Origin: Rhodosporidiobolus odoratus
Taxonomy: Eukaryota > Basidiomycota > Microbotryomycetes > Sporidiobolales > Sporidiobolaceae
Direction of reading: 5' to 3'
Length of the DNA: 64,000 nucleotides
Assembly (NCBI GenBank): GCA_034387635.1
Contig: JAOANU010000010.1
Location: 62,001 to 126,000, forward strand
The notes beneath the pieces are model-generated. The model made no database searches and was not told where the DNA came from. It was given only the letters and a program-made list of their open reading frames with translations. Made by a program: the position numbers and the translations under genes. This document shows positions 46,401-57,106 of this stretch, piece by piece (position 1 is the first letter of the stretch; each line of letters starts with the position of its first letter).

Positions 46401-48316
46401 AATATCCGACGATCCTTCGGCGGCGAGCTCCTCGCTTGTCTTCGGGCGAGGTAAGGTGAGCTCCAAGCTGTCGCCAGCGGCAAAGCCCGAGACAACGAGC
46501 TTGACTGCGCCAATGCAGTCCCCGCCAGACCTGAGCACACCCGTCGCCGCGCCCAACAGAGCTTTACGCTCGGCCTCGTCCCGCTTCCTCGTTTCCTGCT
46601 TCCCTTCAGTTGGCGAGGTGAGAGACGGAGAACTCGTCGCTATTCTCGCGGCAGTGACGAGAGCCGTGGTCGCCTCATACAGCCGTTCCCTGGCCCCCGC
46701 TAGGACCTTCATTTCTTCTCCTTTCGTACCATCCCTTCCTTCACGCTCTTCCCGCCTTACCACCTCAGCGGCGACCTTTTCAACCACGAGCAAGCAGTCT
46801 CGAACGCGTTCAATACCTTCGCGGGTGAGGTCGATTAGTTGTGCGAAGGACGAGGCCGGGGAAGAAGAGCGGGTATGGGAATGAACGTGTCCAATGAGCG
46901 CGGCAACAGTCGAAAGAAGCGAGTCGTGTAGCGTGGTCAGATGAGCGGAGAGGGCGGCGGGGGTGCGAAGGGTAAGAATGGGGCCAGAGTGCAGTTCAGC
47001 CCCGAGATGCAGAGCAGAGGGCGCGGCGGGAACGAGTGGAGGGGATGAAGACGAAAGTGCGTTGGAAGCGGGAGCTGGAGTGACGATAGGGCGGATGGTA
47101 GCCGCGGAGCCGTTCCGAATGACGGGGAATGCGCCGTCTCCTTTCCCCGACACAGGCACCTCGATCGCCTCAGCTGTCGGCCTTCGCTGCTCGCGCAAGT
47201 TCCCCATGCTCTTCGCGATCCGCAAGTCCCGTACGTCGCCTGCCCCGGGTGTCAGACTCGCCACGCTGGGCGCGTGCTGAGGCGCAGCGCCCAATCCCAG
47301 GTTTACCTCTACGCCTCTCCGTTCCGCTTCCTCTAGAAAACCCTTGACGATATCGGCCGCCCGGTACGCGATCTCCAACATACTTTGTGTTTCCTGCCGT
47401 TCTGCCTCAAGCTGCTCGCTGTCATCCGCCTGATCTGGCGGTAGAGGCGGAGAAGGGGCTGAGGCTTTGCGGGCTTGGTCCACGAGTGCGGCCAGGGCGG
47501 AGAGAATCTTCTTGCGAATGGCGGAGAGTGGAGGATGTGCGCGGAGCATGGGGGCGTCGCGGGTGAGAGACGAAGTCGAGGAGAGCACGGTGCGGATAGC
47601 CGAGATGACGCTGCGGTACACACCACGTGAGGCTTGACAACATAAACAGAAGGGTGAAGGCAAATGCTTACCAAGCTGTGCTCGGCTGGTAGTGCCCCTT
47701 CCGCTTTGCTTTGACAGCATTTTCCAGCAATCCCACGTTTTGCCAGATAGAGGAAAGAAGCGTGTGCGCTTCGGGGGATAGTTGAGCAGTCAGAGGCGGG
47801 GTTGCCGGTAGCTGCCGGAGGGCAAGATAGGGTCATTAGGTAAAGCTCGTCGTCGGACGGCGCGGGGACGCGTCGCTGTCGAGACTTCGCGCTGATCCCT
47901 CGCGCTTCTGAGCTGGGAAAGAACCGCACCTCGTCCTCATTTTCCACCAGCTCAACATAGTTCCGCGGAAACCACCCTCTCACTTTCCCTCCAAACGTAT
48001 CTGGTCGCTCGAGCAACTCTCCGTCCCACCAGCCCGAATCGTCCTGACCCAAGCACCGGATCAAGTCGCCGGCCTCGAAGGTCAAGCACGAGTTGGCCTG
48101 CTGACCGAATCCTGTCGACCCTGCGAGTGCGGCTGACGAGAAGGAGTGTAGGGCGCGAACGAGAAAGCCAGTGGATTTGCGGGTTGAAGTTGGAGAAATG
48201 GGAGGGGATTGGCTGGACGAGGATGAAGAGGCTGACGGTGAAGCTGCGCGTCCAGATCTGTGTGACCCATTCTTGTAGTTTGCTGTAGGTGAGATCGAGC
48301 GAGAGTGATAATTCAT
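43445..48316 (-). CDS. Ras guanine-nucleotide exchange factor, Cdc25-type, with N-terminal SH3
   Basis: Seven minus-strand exons (47930-48316, 47672-47811, 44304-47610, 44020-44238, 43839-43940, 43656-43767, 43445-43566) give 1462 residues; exon 3 alone is 3.3 kb. Domains in order: SH3 (~40-125; LTFEAGDLIRCLGQ, DDSGWWDGEL, RGWFPRNYVELV); a long Ser/Pro-rich disordered region; RasGEF_N (~915-1045; GTLRCLVERMTLHDTTID, FLLTFRMFTTPHELASFL); RasGEF catalytic domain (~1160-1410; DPLELARQLTIMESRVYCAI, ALNSSTIARLKRTWDGL, PCLPFVGLFLTDLIFI, KMARIIGELQRF). It activates Ras by GDP release, upstream of adenylate cyclase or MAPK signalling in nutrient sensing and mating. The start ATG at 48316 is the first in the SH3 frame. 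The 3' end is short, as in Cdc25. Confidence 0.93.
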
Positions 48317-50245
48317 AGTCGTGTGGAAGGGGGCGAGGAGGCAGTCGATTTCTTCTAGCGGGACCACCCTTGAAGAGAAGGACGCGTATATCCTGTACAC
48401 CTGATCCTATTCAGTGTCCTGCTCCTCCGCCAGCAGCCCGAGCCTTGTATTGTAGTGAAGGGCGAGATGCAAGGGGGCCCGGGGTCGGGCGTGCTGCTGA
48501 GTTCCGGTTGAGCGGGTGCGGCAATGGTACAGTGGGATAGTTCAGTGACTGTAGATGCACTCTGTGGTGACTTGTGTCGGCACGAACAGCCGTGGGAGAT
48601 TCAAACAAATCACCAATGGAGCGAGATCGACGCAGTCTAGACCAACAAATTGAGCTGTTGTAATCAACTCTGATCTGAGTACAAACTTCTTATGTACGTA
48701 CCTCTCGATAACAACTTGGCCAGCTTTGCCCCACCGCAGTCGCTCAACTTGAAGGTCGCACGTGAGACACTCGCTGCTCCCACCGGTCTATGGACCGTGC
48801 TGCGCTCGCAAGCGCGCTTTTCCACTCGCCCGGGCGACCTCGTCGATATATTTCGACTGTTCGAGCGCATTGGGGTGACATCCATCGCAGAATTGCATTC
48901 AGATCCGCATAGGAGTACTGTGCGAGCAAAGTTACCCTCTTCGCCTGGCTGTCGGGTTCTGGCGCCTGTCCAGCCCTTTTTCTCCCTGGCCCTCCTTAAC
49001 TTCGGCCACAGTCACGGCCCTTAGCAGCATGTTGCCACCCGAGGCACCGGCTACATCGTCGCTACGATGGTCGTGCCGGCATTCGACGCGGGATTGCAGC
49101 CCAAAAGCCGCTGAACATCAAGGTTCAGGGCCCAATTTTCTCGCAGCGACAGCTCTTCTTTCAGCGTCAGCGTGGAAGGCTCTCGGCCCACGTAGACACT
49201 TGGCGCCTTACGATCTTGTCAACGGGTATGGACCTCGCGGTTATGCCTCATCTGGGACTGCGTGAGGAGGAAAAGCAGCTGGCAGGTCCACTTTCGCTCT
49301 GACCTCAGACGTATGCAGTACTCAGACTCGACCCTTCTGGCCGCACAGGCTACACAATCGAGCTGATCTCATCTAATGCTCGTCCTGTGGGCACGGAGCA
49401 AGTCGAGCACAAGCGACACCCGATACTGGACAGCCGACCTTCTCAACCCGGAAAAGAGGTTGATCGCGACGAGCTGCTGCTCAGATAGTCTCGTACGGCG
49501 CCATACGCGCTCAAGCGCTTACGCAGCTTCGCGACTTCGACGCGGATCCAGCCGCTCGATTCGCCACTTTTTAAGCCATCCAATTCAAGCAGAACACTTT
49601 CCCTCAATCTTGCTCGCGTCCTTGATCCACCATGTGCTGACCGGAAGCCTTCGGTCGGAGGTAATCACTGTGCGACCGCAGTCGTAGCTGTTGCGGCCAC
49701 AGGGAAATTCTCCGAGGGGGGACGGACAAGACTCCCTCATCGCTGTAGTTGCTGCGCGGCGGAATCAGATCTGTTCCTCGACTGTAAGGCATTCAGCTAC
49801 TTGAGAGCGCGTAGCTCGATTTATTTCCTCCTCTATTGGGTGAGGGCGTCCTCTTGTGCCGCGGCTGGGGAGGGAAAAGAGTGTGCTTTATTTCCGTGCC
49901 CTTATTGTTCTTCAGAGCGGAATACAGAGCGACGCTACCTCGACTGTTCCAGTATGGCTGCAACGTGTGCAAAGCTACCCGCTAGCGCTTTACCTCGCCG
50001 AAGTCGACAAAATTCTCTTTCCCGCTTTGACCTCCGGCTTTCCCAGAAACCGTTGGCTTTCGTCTGCCCGCCAGAATCCGTCCTCTTGCACTTTCTTCTC
50101 ACGTCGAGATAGGCTCCAGACACCTAGTGATACAGACAGCGTCACACAGCTGTGTCTCAGACTGGCAAATACTAACCACGGTCCTTCCCCTCGCTCGGCG
50201 TCGCCCGACTCCCCCATCGTGCACCTCGGTACTCCCTCGTCGAAT
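48317..50245. other. Large gene-poor interval
   Basis: About 1.9 kb with no confident gene. One plus-strand open frame (48692-49024, 110 residues) has protein-like composition (ARFSTRPGDLVDIFRLFERI) but no ATG context, family match or convincing downstream exon. Further short frames at 49029-49700 look random. The interval contains the promoters of the Ras GEF gene (leftmost) and KH paralog B (rightmost). Confidence 0.4.
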
Positions 50246-52741
50246 ATGGTCAGCAGCGACACCACTATATATCCAGACGAGGGAGACGAGCTCGGTGACT
50301 CCCCCGAGGTCGAGCTGGAGCAGGGAGAGCGAAGGACGGAGTACGCTGATCTCTACTCGGACCTGGGAGGGCTGGCGGACGTCGAGAAGCCAGAAGCGGT
50401 CGGTCTCATGAAGAAGGGAGGGGGTTCCTCCCAGAAGGCGACGGCTGAAGCGGATGGACAAGCCAAAGACAAACGGGGGAAAAGCAGGCAGGACATCCCA
50501 GTAAGCCTTTTCTCGCCTCCGCTCGTCTTGTTTTTCCCTACTGAGCATGACTCATCTTACCTAGGGGTACACTCCTTCCACTCGCCCTTCATTGCTTCCG
50601 CAAGTGCCTCGCATGCTGCTCCAACAGGTAAGCATGCTGCTGTTTACTTCTTTTACCCCCCTCTCTTCAGCGGACGTCTTACACCGCAGATCAGCACGCT
50701 CACCTCCTCCGTCGCCGAAACAGGCACCTCGCACGCGACAACGACTGCTGTCCGAATATCGGCGCTACGCCTGGCCTCGCTCAACTCCCCCACCAGAAAA
50801 CCAGATCCTTTATCTCTACTCCACACCCCCCTTGCCGAGCCACTACACCGGTTCCATCATCATCGGAAGCGGAGGTTCCACCCAGCGGCGTATCAAGACA
50901 CAGGCCAACTTGGCCGACTTATCCGTCGTCACGCCTCCCTCGGCTCATCTCACAGCACAAGTTCTCCTTCTCGGTTCGAGAACCGCTATTCGTCGAGCAC
51001 TCGGGCTCATTGACGAGGTCGTCGAGAGAACAGACTGGTTGGCGACGACTAGGGGCCTACGCCCTGCAGGAAGCGAGGACAGGTCGTGGACGGAGTTTGA
51101 CGAGACCCGGCTGGAAAAACAGCAAGGATGGTGGTTGAAGGAGATCTTTGCTGTCGCACCTCAAGGCTCAGGATTTTCCTCGTATAACGAGCGCCACGAT
51201 TCGACGATCTCGACTCAATCGCAATCCAGAAATTTCTCGTATCGCTACCCCTACCCTTCCGCCCGGGACAGCCCGCCTGCTTTTCGCCGATCTCTACCAA
51301 GCGCTACCCTCCGCCGACAGTCGTCCGACATCCCGTCGAGCGCTGAGACTCGCCCGACCGCTCTATCTCGCCAGTCAGCAGCGAGGGGGAGCTCGACGAG
51401 AACCGCAGTGCCAACTAGGCAGGGCAGTATTACAGACTACCCGTGTCCTCCGGCTCGGACAAGCCCGTCGAGCTCAGATGGAGAAGCGAGCGAGCATGGG
51501 GAGGAGGGCACACGCAAGCTAAAGAGGGTCAGGGAAGAAGCCGCTTCGGAGGAAAGGCAGGAACAGGTTGAGTTTGCGTACGATCGGCTTTCCTTGCCCG
51601 CCCCGCCTTTTTGCTCCAAGTGATGGTACTCACCTTCATGCCCCTGCGCACAGCATCCCCTCTTCAGCCGCATCTAGCTTCATTCCGGGAAATCCGCTTG
51701 TGGCTTTCATCACCTCAAACGGCGTGGCGCTGGCTCTCCGCTCTTCGGGACCAACCGTGAACCTCGAAGTCAAGGCAAAAGATCGGGCTGCGCTGCTTCA
51801 GGCGGTAAATGATGTCGAGCGATTGGTAGCCCGCGTTAACCCGGGGTGGAGGGCGGACTTGGGCGGCAAATTTGGTTCGCTCTCCCTGGCATCGTTGAGA
51901 TGCACCTGTGCTGAATCCGAGCGTTCACTATAGCAGACACTCACCCCCGTCGTGCCTCGAGCCCGTCTCGCGACGATTCGGCTTCACCTTCCGACAGCAC
52001 GACCTTCTCAACTCCGAATCATCGCTCGTCTGTCTCGTCCGCCGAACCATCGGCAGGGCGCTACACCCTACCAGTGTCGCTCACTAAGCTTTCTCGGACT
52101 GACTACGACAAGCAAAGAGCGCCTCCGCCTGCGTGGGACGCTGATGAGCGGCAAGGGACGAAACGGAGGAGGGTGGAAGAACGATCTATTGAATGGCACG
52201 GGGATCGTGGCCGGAAGGGAGATACGACGCAGCAGAGCAGGGCTGAAGATCGTTGGCGCGACAGGCACTTGAGAAATAGCGAAGGCAGACACGCAAGCTG
52301 GCACGATGTAGAGGTACGCTTCTCTTCTTTGTCTTCCCTTCTAGCAATGGCGCGCCGTCCTACCGTTTCACGTAGCCAAAACTCTTGTTCTTGAAGCGCA
52401 ACAACCAACGTGCGAGCTCTTACGACGGCCGGCGCCGTTCACCATCTCCTCCGCGCGCCTCTTCCTCACGCCGCCAGCCAGTCCCAGCTAGCTCCTCCTC
52501 CCGCACCAGCTCTTCCACCTACGTCTCTGATCAACCTACTCGACACGGCAAGCAAGCTCCCGCAAGTCAGCTAGACTTCCGCATCGGCAACGGGCCGATA
52601 CATCTCGAGTTTGGGGTCAAGGTTAGGCAGGAAGAGGCCGCGGGAGGCCTGGGGCACGGCGACGGGAGGGAAAGACTGCGCGGGAGAGATGTGGGCTGGA
52701 AAGGGAGGAGTAGGAAGGAGAGGGGCAGGGAGAAGTGGTAA
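50246..52741 (+). CDS. KH-like RNA-binding protein with basic/RS tail, paralog B
   Basis: Five exons (50246-50500, 50565-51577, 51654-51874, 51937-52313, 52376-52741) give about 743 residues. The acidic N-terminus (YPDEGDELGDSPEVELEQGE) is followed by an RS-like stretch and KH1 (~155-225): GSIIIGSGGSTQRRIKTQ with GxxG loop GSGG, then the linker DRSWTEFDETRLEKQQGWW. The middle KH of paralogs A and C is not recognisable here; the region is Ser/Arg-rich and disordered. The C-terminal KH (~425-490) starts FAIPSSAASSFIPGNPLVA, at the same phase-2 intron as in A and C. The tail is rich in Arg/Ser/Asp with RRRSPSPPRASSSRR. The 5' part of exon 2 and the acceptor of the last exon are uncertain (alternatives at 50627 and 52343). 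First in-frame ATG used. Convergent with paralog C. Confidence 0.65.
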
Positions 52742-53007
52742 GCTTGCGTGAGAGAAAGGATGAGAGGAGGTTGAATCGCTTGTTTCGATTGCGCTTTTCT
52801 CGGTTAGCGAGGTAGTACGAACACAGCTCGTGTCAAAGGAAGTCAGCGGCGAGAGAGACGCGCTCCGCAAACGCAGGAAGTGGAAAAGCACAGTTTGATC
52901 CGTTTTTCATTTGCTACATGGCCGTTCAGGCGTCGACGATGCTACGCCACATTTTCACCCTAGCCCGACGCTTGCCTGTCCATCCACCACATGCAAGCCG
53001 AAGCCGT

Positions 53008-55730
53008 TCAAGCGCTCCCTTCCCCATCGCGCACCCTCCACCCCTTCACAACTTTCCCCACAACCCTCTCGATATCCTTCTCCGCACTCTCAACCGCTTC
53101 CTCGTTGGGTCCTTCGATGCGCAAAGTGCAACTGGTGCGAGAAGAGTGAAGGACCACGCTGCAGGAGGTGGCGTCTTCGATGAAACTCGTGGTCGCGGAT
53201 CCGCCGAGAAATTTGGGAGCGGCGGTGGCGGGGATGCTGCGGGTAGTCAAAGGGTCAGTCTCAAAAAAAAGCGGTTATAGATCGGCCGACCGCAGGGAAG
53301 AAGCGAAGCTAGGTTGGCCGAAGTGGACGGCGAAACGAAGGAGAGCGGAAAATTGAGAGAAAGGTCGGCAGGCAGCGACTGCAGAATTGTGGAAGAAGGG
53401 AAGGGGAGAGAAAAAGATGCGAGTGGCAGCGAGAAGATTCTAGACTCACGTTATTTCCCTAGACACCGATGCACCCCCGTTCTTTCCATTATCCGTTACG
53501 TCTTGCCCATCCACATCCATCTGATTCGGGGTCTCGCTCCGCTGTCGCCGCGGTGGCGAAAGCGATCTCCGGCGAGGCGAAGCAGAGCGGCGGCAAGGAG
53601 AGGGAGAGCGGCGACGAGGAGAGGGAGAGCGGCGGCGAGGCGAGGGAGAACGGCGGCGACGGACAGGCGAGCGAGAGCGCGACGGGCTCCTAACCCTTCC
53701 GCCTCGGCGACGGGGAGAGGGAGACCGACGCCTTTCCCTGGAACGCGATCTACTACTCGAGCGAGGTCTGCGGCGAGGGGGAGAACGGGACCTCGAGCGG
53801 CTGTCGGTCCTCCCTCTCTTCCGCCTGCTTCCCCAACCACCATCGCTCTCCCTAGGTCCGCTTCCGCCCCAGCGATCGTCCCTTCCGCTCGGTCTTTGCG
53901 GCGGAGGCGGCCTGCGGTCGTCGTGTCCGCCCCGACTTGGCCTCCCACCGCCACCACCACCACCTCCAGGAGCGAACTTCGGCCCCCTCCCATCTCCGCC
54001 TGCGGGCGGTCCTCCCCTCCCAGAGTACGGTTGCCTGGGCGCGGGCGGGAGGTTCTGGTCGGCAAAGTCGAGAGCGTTACGAGAAGTGTTGAGGAGGAAC
54101 CCTTCCCCCTCCTTCAACGGAAGAGACGGGCTATCATCCTCTTTCTCGAGCCAAATCCCTCGCTCCTCCATACATGACCTCTCGTCATAATCACACCAAC
54201 TCTGATTACCGAGCTTGCTTCGCTCCCATTCGTTCCAGGCGTGGTAGCTCTCCTCGTAGACCGCTTTGCGCATGATCGTGATCGCACGCTCAATCGCCGC
54301 TTTGCTACCGCTCAACATACCGATGGCATGCAAGGCTTCAGTGCGGCGCACTTCGAAGTGGGCGAGACCGGAGCAAGCGACGAGACGAGCGGCGGTACGG
54401 CCTTCGGGGCCATGGAAGAGACCACCGATTTTGCGAATGGGGAAGGTCGAGGAGAGGGTATAGAGAATGCGTTCGGGGGGCGGAGGGGTCGAACGGCGGA
54501 GGCCGCCTGGAGGATTCAGGCGGGAAGAGGCCGATGAAGCGGGAGAGGGGGAACGGCCACGACGCGGAGGAGGGGAGTGCGATCGGCGGCGGAACGAGCG
54601 AGAGGAGGTGTCATCCCTCCTGCTCCTGTCGGAAGGTCCTTCCCGACGTCCCTGATCGCGAAGGATGGCGTCGACTTCGCCTGATCCGAGCTTCTCCAAT
54701 CTCGTCTCGTCAAACTCGAGCCAGGTCCGGCTGCGATCGAGCACCTCCTGCGACCGGCTGTCCCACTTCTCGTTCTGACTGTAAACGACCTCCTCGATCA
54801 ACCCCAAGGCGTTCTTGATGCCACCCTCCGTTCCGACCACCTCGACCATGCCGTCTTCCATTTTTGGCTGATGGATCCGCAAGACGTGCAGGCACGATTC
54901 GTTCTTTATCCGCTTCTGTGTAGCGCCCGAACGACCGATTATGGGTCCGCCAACGGTGGCGAAAGGCAGGAGAATCTTGTAACGGAAGAGCAACCGGTCC
55001 GACGCAGAAGAGGGGGCGGAAGAGGTGTCGGGTACGACGTGTTGATCGCGCTGCGCAATTTACATACGTAAGCACCCATCACGGGCAGCGAGCATGGCTC
55101 GAGAGGGAGAAAGTAGAGAGAACAGGTGTGAGACGGAAGGAAAAGACCACTGACTTCGCGGGCAGACGCCGAGGACCTCCATTCGGACGACCTCCCATTC
55201 TGACGATCGGTTCGGCCGGTTCGCTGCAGGATGCATTCTGTCAGCGCCGTCTGGTGCGTAAACGGCACAAGCAGCAGAAAGTCAGTCAACTCACGTCGTG
55301 ACTGCGGCTCCTTCCTCGCCTGACGGGTGCCCAGCGATCGTCGACCAGCTGCGTAGTTGAATCGGGTAAGCACCTGCCTGGTCCCTCCTGCGCAATAGCG
55401 GGCACTGACTGATCTGCCTCGTACTGCCCCCTCGGCCTTGTCATGCTCCCATCGTCCCCGCGCCTGTTGATTCGCGTTGCTGCGCTCAGCGCCAGCAACT
55501 TGACTGCCGTTTGCGCCCTCCTGCGCATCTCCATTGCGTTCAGCGTGGTCGCCATTCGAGTCGAGTGGATTGTCCTCTGTAGGTGCGGCGGCGTCTCCAA
55601 CTGTGGGAGACTGGACAGGGTCCTGGACGTGCTGTTCTGACTGTGGGTCTGGTGTAGGTGAGAATCCTCGCATCTTTACAAGCAGTAGCGGTGAGCGGAC
55701 GGTGGCGGGATCAGAAAGAATCTTCCGCAT
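53008..55730 (-). CDS. Triple KH-like RNA-binding protein with RS domain, paralog C
   Basis: Five minus-strand exons (55425-55730, 55295-55348, 55155-55223, 53450-55050, 53008-53236) give 752 residues. KH1 (~160-235): YKILLPFATVGGPIIGRSGA, with canonical GxxG GRSG, then RTWLEFDETRLEK. KH2 (~325-395): STFPIRKIGGLFHGPEGRTA, then QSWCDYDERSCMEERG. A Gly-rich (RGG-like) segment and a long RS domain follow (RRRSPSPRRRSPSPRRR and similar), then KH3 (677-752) beginning TIPATAAPKFLGGSATTSF, which ends the protein. KH plus RS/RGG composition suggests a nuclear pre-mRNA splicing or mRNP factor. A second in-frame ATG at 55673 would remove 19 residues. Its 3' end is 266 bases from that of paralog B. Confidence 0.78.
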
Positions 55731-56289
55731 GTTCGAGACATTCCTAGCTTTTTAATTCCGTTCCTCCGCGCTCCCGCTGCCTGCTTTCGCTCCAGAGCAG
55801 AGGTGACGGACGGATTTCGTGCGTTGCGGTAATGGCCAACCTTTACAGCCCTGTCAGATATTCGGAAGTATCAACGCTCGTTACGAGTTTGGTGAGCGCT
55901 GTTGACGGCGGAGAGATGTCAATTACCCCGATTCTGATTTTCTCTTCTTGGTTCCGTTGCGCTCAGCTCTCTCACGTCTCATTAGTGTCCGCCCAGAAGA
56001 CTCGACCTTCCAACGGCACCACTTGGACCCGCCAGTCTACTCGTCTCGCAACCAAGCCCAAGACGTACGTGCCTTCTCCCTCTGCGACGACCGAGTTGCT
56101 GTCGAGGGTGGTCCTGCTGCATGAGCGGTGGCCGCAGACGTCCCAATTATCGATGCTGGGCAAGATAAAAAGCTCATGTCAGTCATTGCCACCGGCGCAC
56201 TCGCAATCAGATCAATCAAGCAACTGGACCCCCCAGGAAACTCCAAACGTACTGTCTTCCTTCTTCTCCTGTTCCCGATACGAGAGTGA

Positions 56290-56402
56290 CGAGTCCGAGT
56301 CCTCGTCGCTCTCGATTTCGTCACTCTCGAACTCCTCGTCGCTCTCGAACTCCTCGTCGCTCTCGAATTCGTCGCTCTCGAACTCCTCGTCGCTCTCGTA
56401 CT
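56290..56402 (-). repeat. Tandem 15/18-nt repeat encoding ESDEEF-type units on the minus strand
   Basis: Repeats of the unit ctcgaactcctcgtcgctct read on the minus strand as FESDEEFESDEFESDEEF and similar, next to a basic KKKVKRNQY segment. The bias towards an in-frame acidic run hints at a coding origin (a chromatin- or nucleolus-type acidic protein), but simple-sequence expansion alone could explain it. Confidence 0.6.
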
Positions 56403-56805
56403 GGTTTCTCTTTACCTTCTTCTTTCCCTTCCGTCCCCCTGCTGCTCTTCCCTTCGCCCTGCCTTTCCCCTTGCTTGACTCCATTGCCGTCCCCTTCGAC
56501 TTCCCACCTTTCTTGTTCCTCTCCTGCGTTTTCTCCCCTCCCTTCGCCACCTCTGAACTCACCGCCTCTCCTTCGACCCGCTCTCCCTTTATCGGGCTTG
56601 AAGTAGGAGAGAGACAAGCCCGAAACCGATCAGAGGTGCGCTCTTCCTTCTTCTATGTCTTTCCCCTGTGTGGCAGCTGACCTGTTGCGTTTTGCAAGCT
56701 TCCTCCCTCTTGTACCTCGCCCCTCACTGTCGTTACTCCGGTCTGGTCTCGTTCTCGTTCACACTCGTGTATGTTCCCGCTTTCCTTCTGTATAGACAGA
56801 ATCAA

Positions 56806-56810
56806 GTGGT
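56806..56810. repeat. Target-site duplication GTGGT (left copy)
   Basis: The five bases before the 5' LTR are GTGGT and are repeated after the 3' LTR at 61713-61717, the signature of integrase-mediated insertion. Confidence 0.95.
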
Positions 56811-57106
56811 TGTTGAAGGAAGGAAGTAGGAAGGGCCGGAAATTGGCGAGACAGGGAGTGCTGCTTTGCGAGGGAAGGTTCGGGAATGATGAGGAAGCGG
56901 TTCTTACTGGATCCTCTGAACAGTGCTGAGGGACCTTATAAGCCGCGAGTGGCGGGGATGCTCTTCTTCTTCATACGAGCATCTCCCGCACTCGCAGGCA
57001 CGTAGCTTTCTCTGTCCTATCTAGCCGGAGCAATTCATACGAGCATCTCCCGCACTCGCAGACTCGCCCACTCTCGAGTAGCTGATAAGCAAGGTCACTT
57101 TCAGCA
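56811..57106 (+). repeat. 5' LTR
   Basis: 296 bp. It holds a TTATAA box (56936-56941), and a 28-bp direct repeat at 56970-56997 and 57034-57061, possibly regulatory. Differences from the 3' LTR: G/T in the GATGAG/GATGAT stretch and T/C in GTAGCTTTC/GTAGCTTCC. Confidence 0.95.
56936..56941 (+). promoter_or_regulatory. Possible TATA box of the LTR promoter
   Basis: TTATAA in the context GGACCTTATAAGCC. It lies ~170 bases before the LTR end, a plausible core promoter position for a U3/R boundary downstream. Confidence 0.5.

Larger units (their letters stand above)
55731..56810. other. Interval with an acidic-repeat frame; no confident gene
   Basis: Contains a minus-strand open stretch (~56212-56580) that is Lys/Gly-rich, then acidic. 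It could splice at GTACGT (near 56250) to a short exon around 56085-56165, but no start with a clear 5' exon is found, and the copia element begins only ~200 bases upstream. The opposite strand reads as Ser/Leu repeats and is probably the shadow. Confidence 0.4.

Noticed and set aside
45421..46884. Long plus-strand open frames of 164 and 306 residues opposite the Ras GEF gene
   Set aside because: They are antisense readings of the 3.3-kb GC-rich Ras GEF exon; composition is Ser/Ala/Arg low-complexity with no domain, while the minus strand encodes RasGEF_N and RasGEF motifs.
53560..53700. CRISPR-like short tandem repeats
   Set aside because: These are codon repeats for the RS domain of KH paralog C (RRRSPSP units) with no unique spacers, in a eukaryotic gene.
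55832..56680. 282-residue plus-strand open frame rich in Ser
   Set aside because: Its long SLSNSSSLSN-like part is the complement of the acidic repeat; the minus strand reading (basic/acidic) is more protein-like, and no plus-strand family is recognisable.
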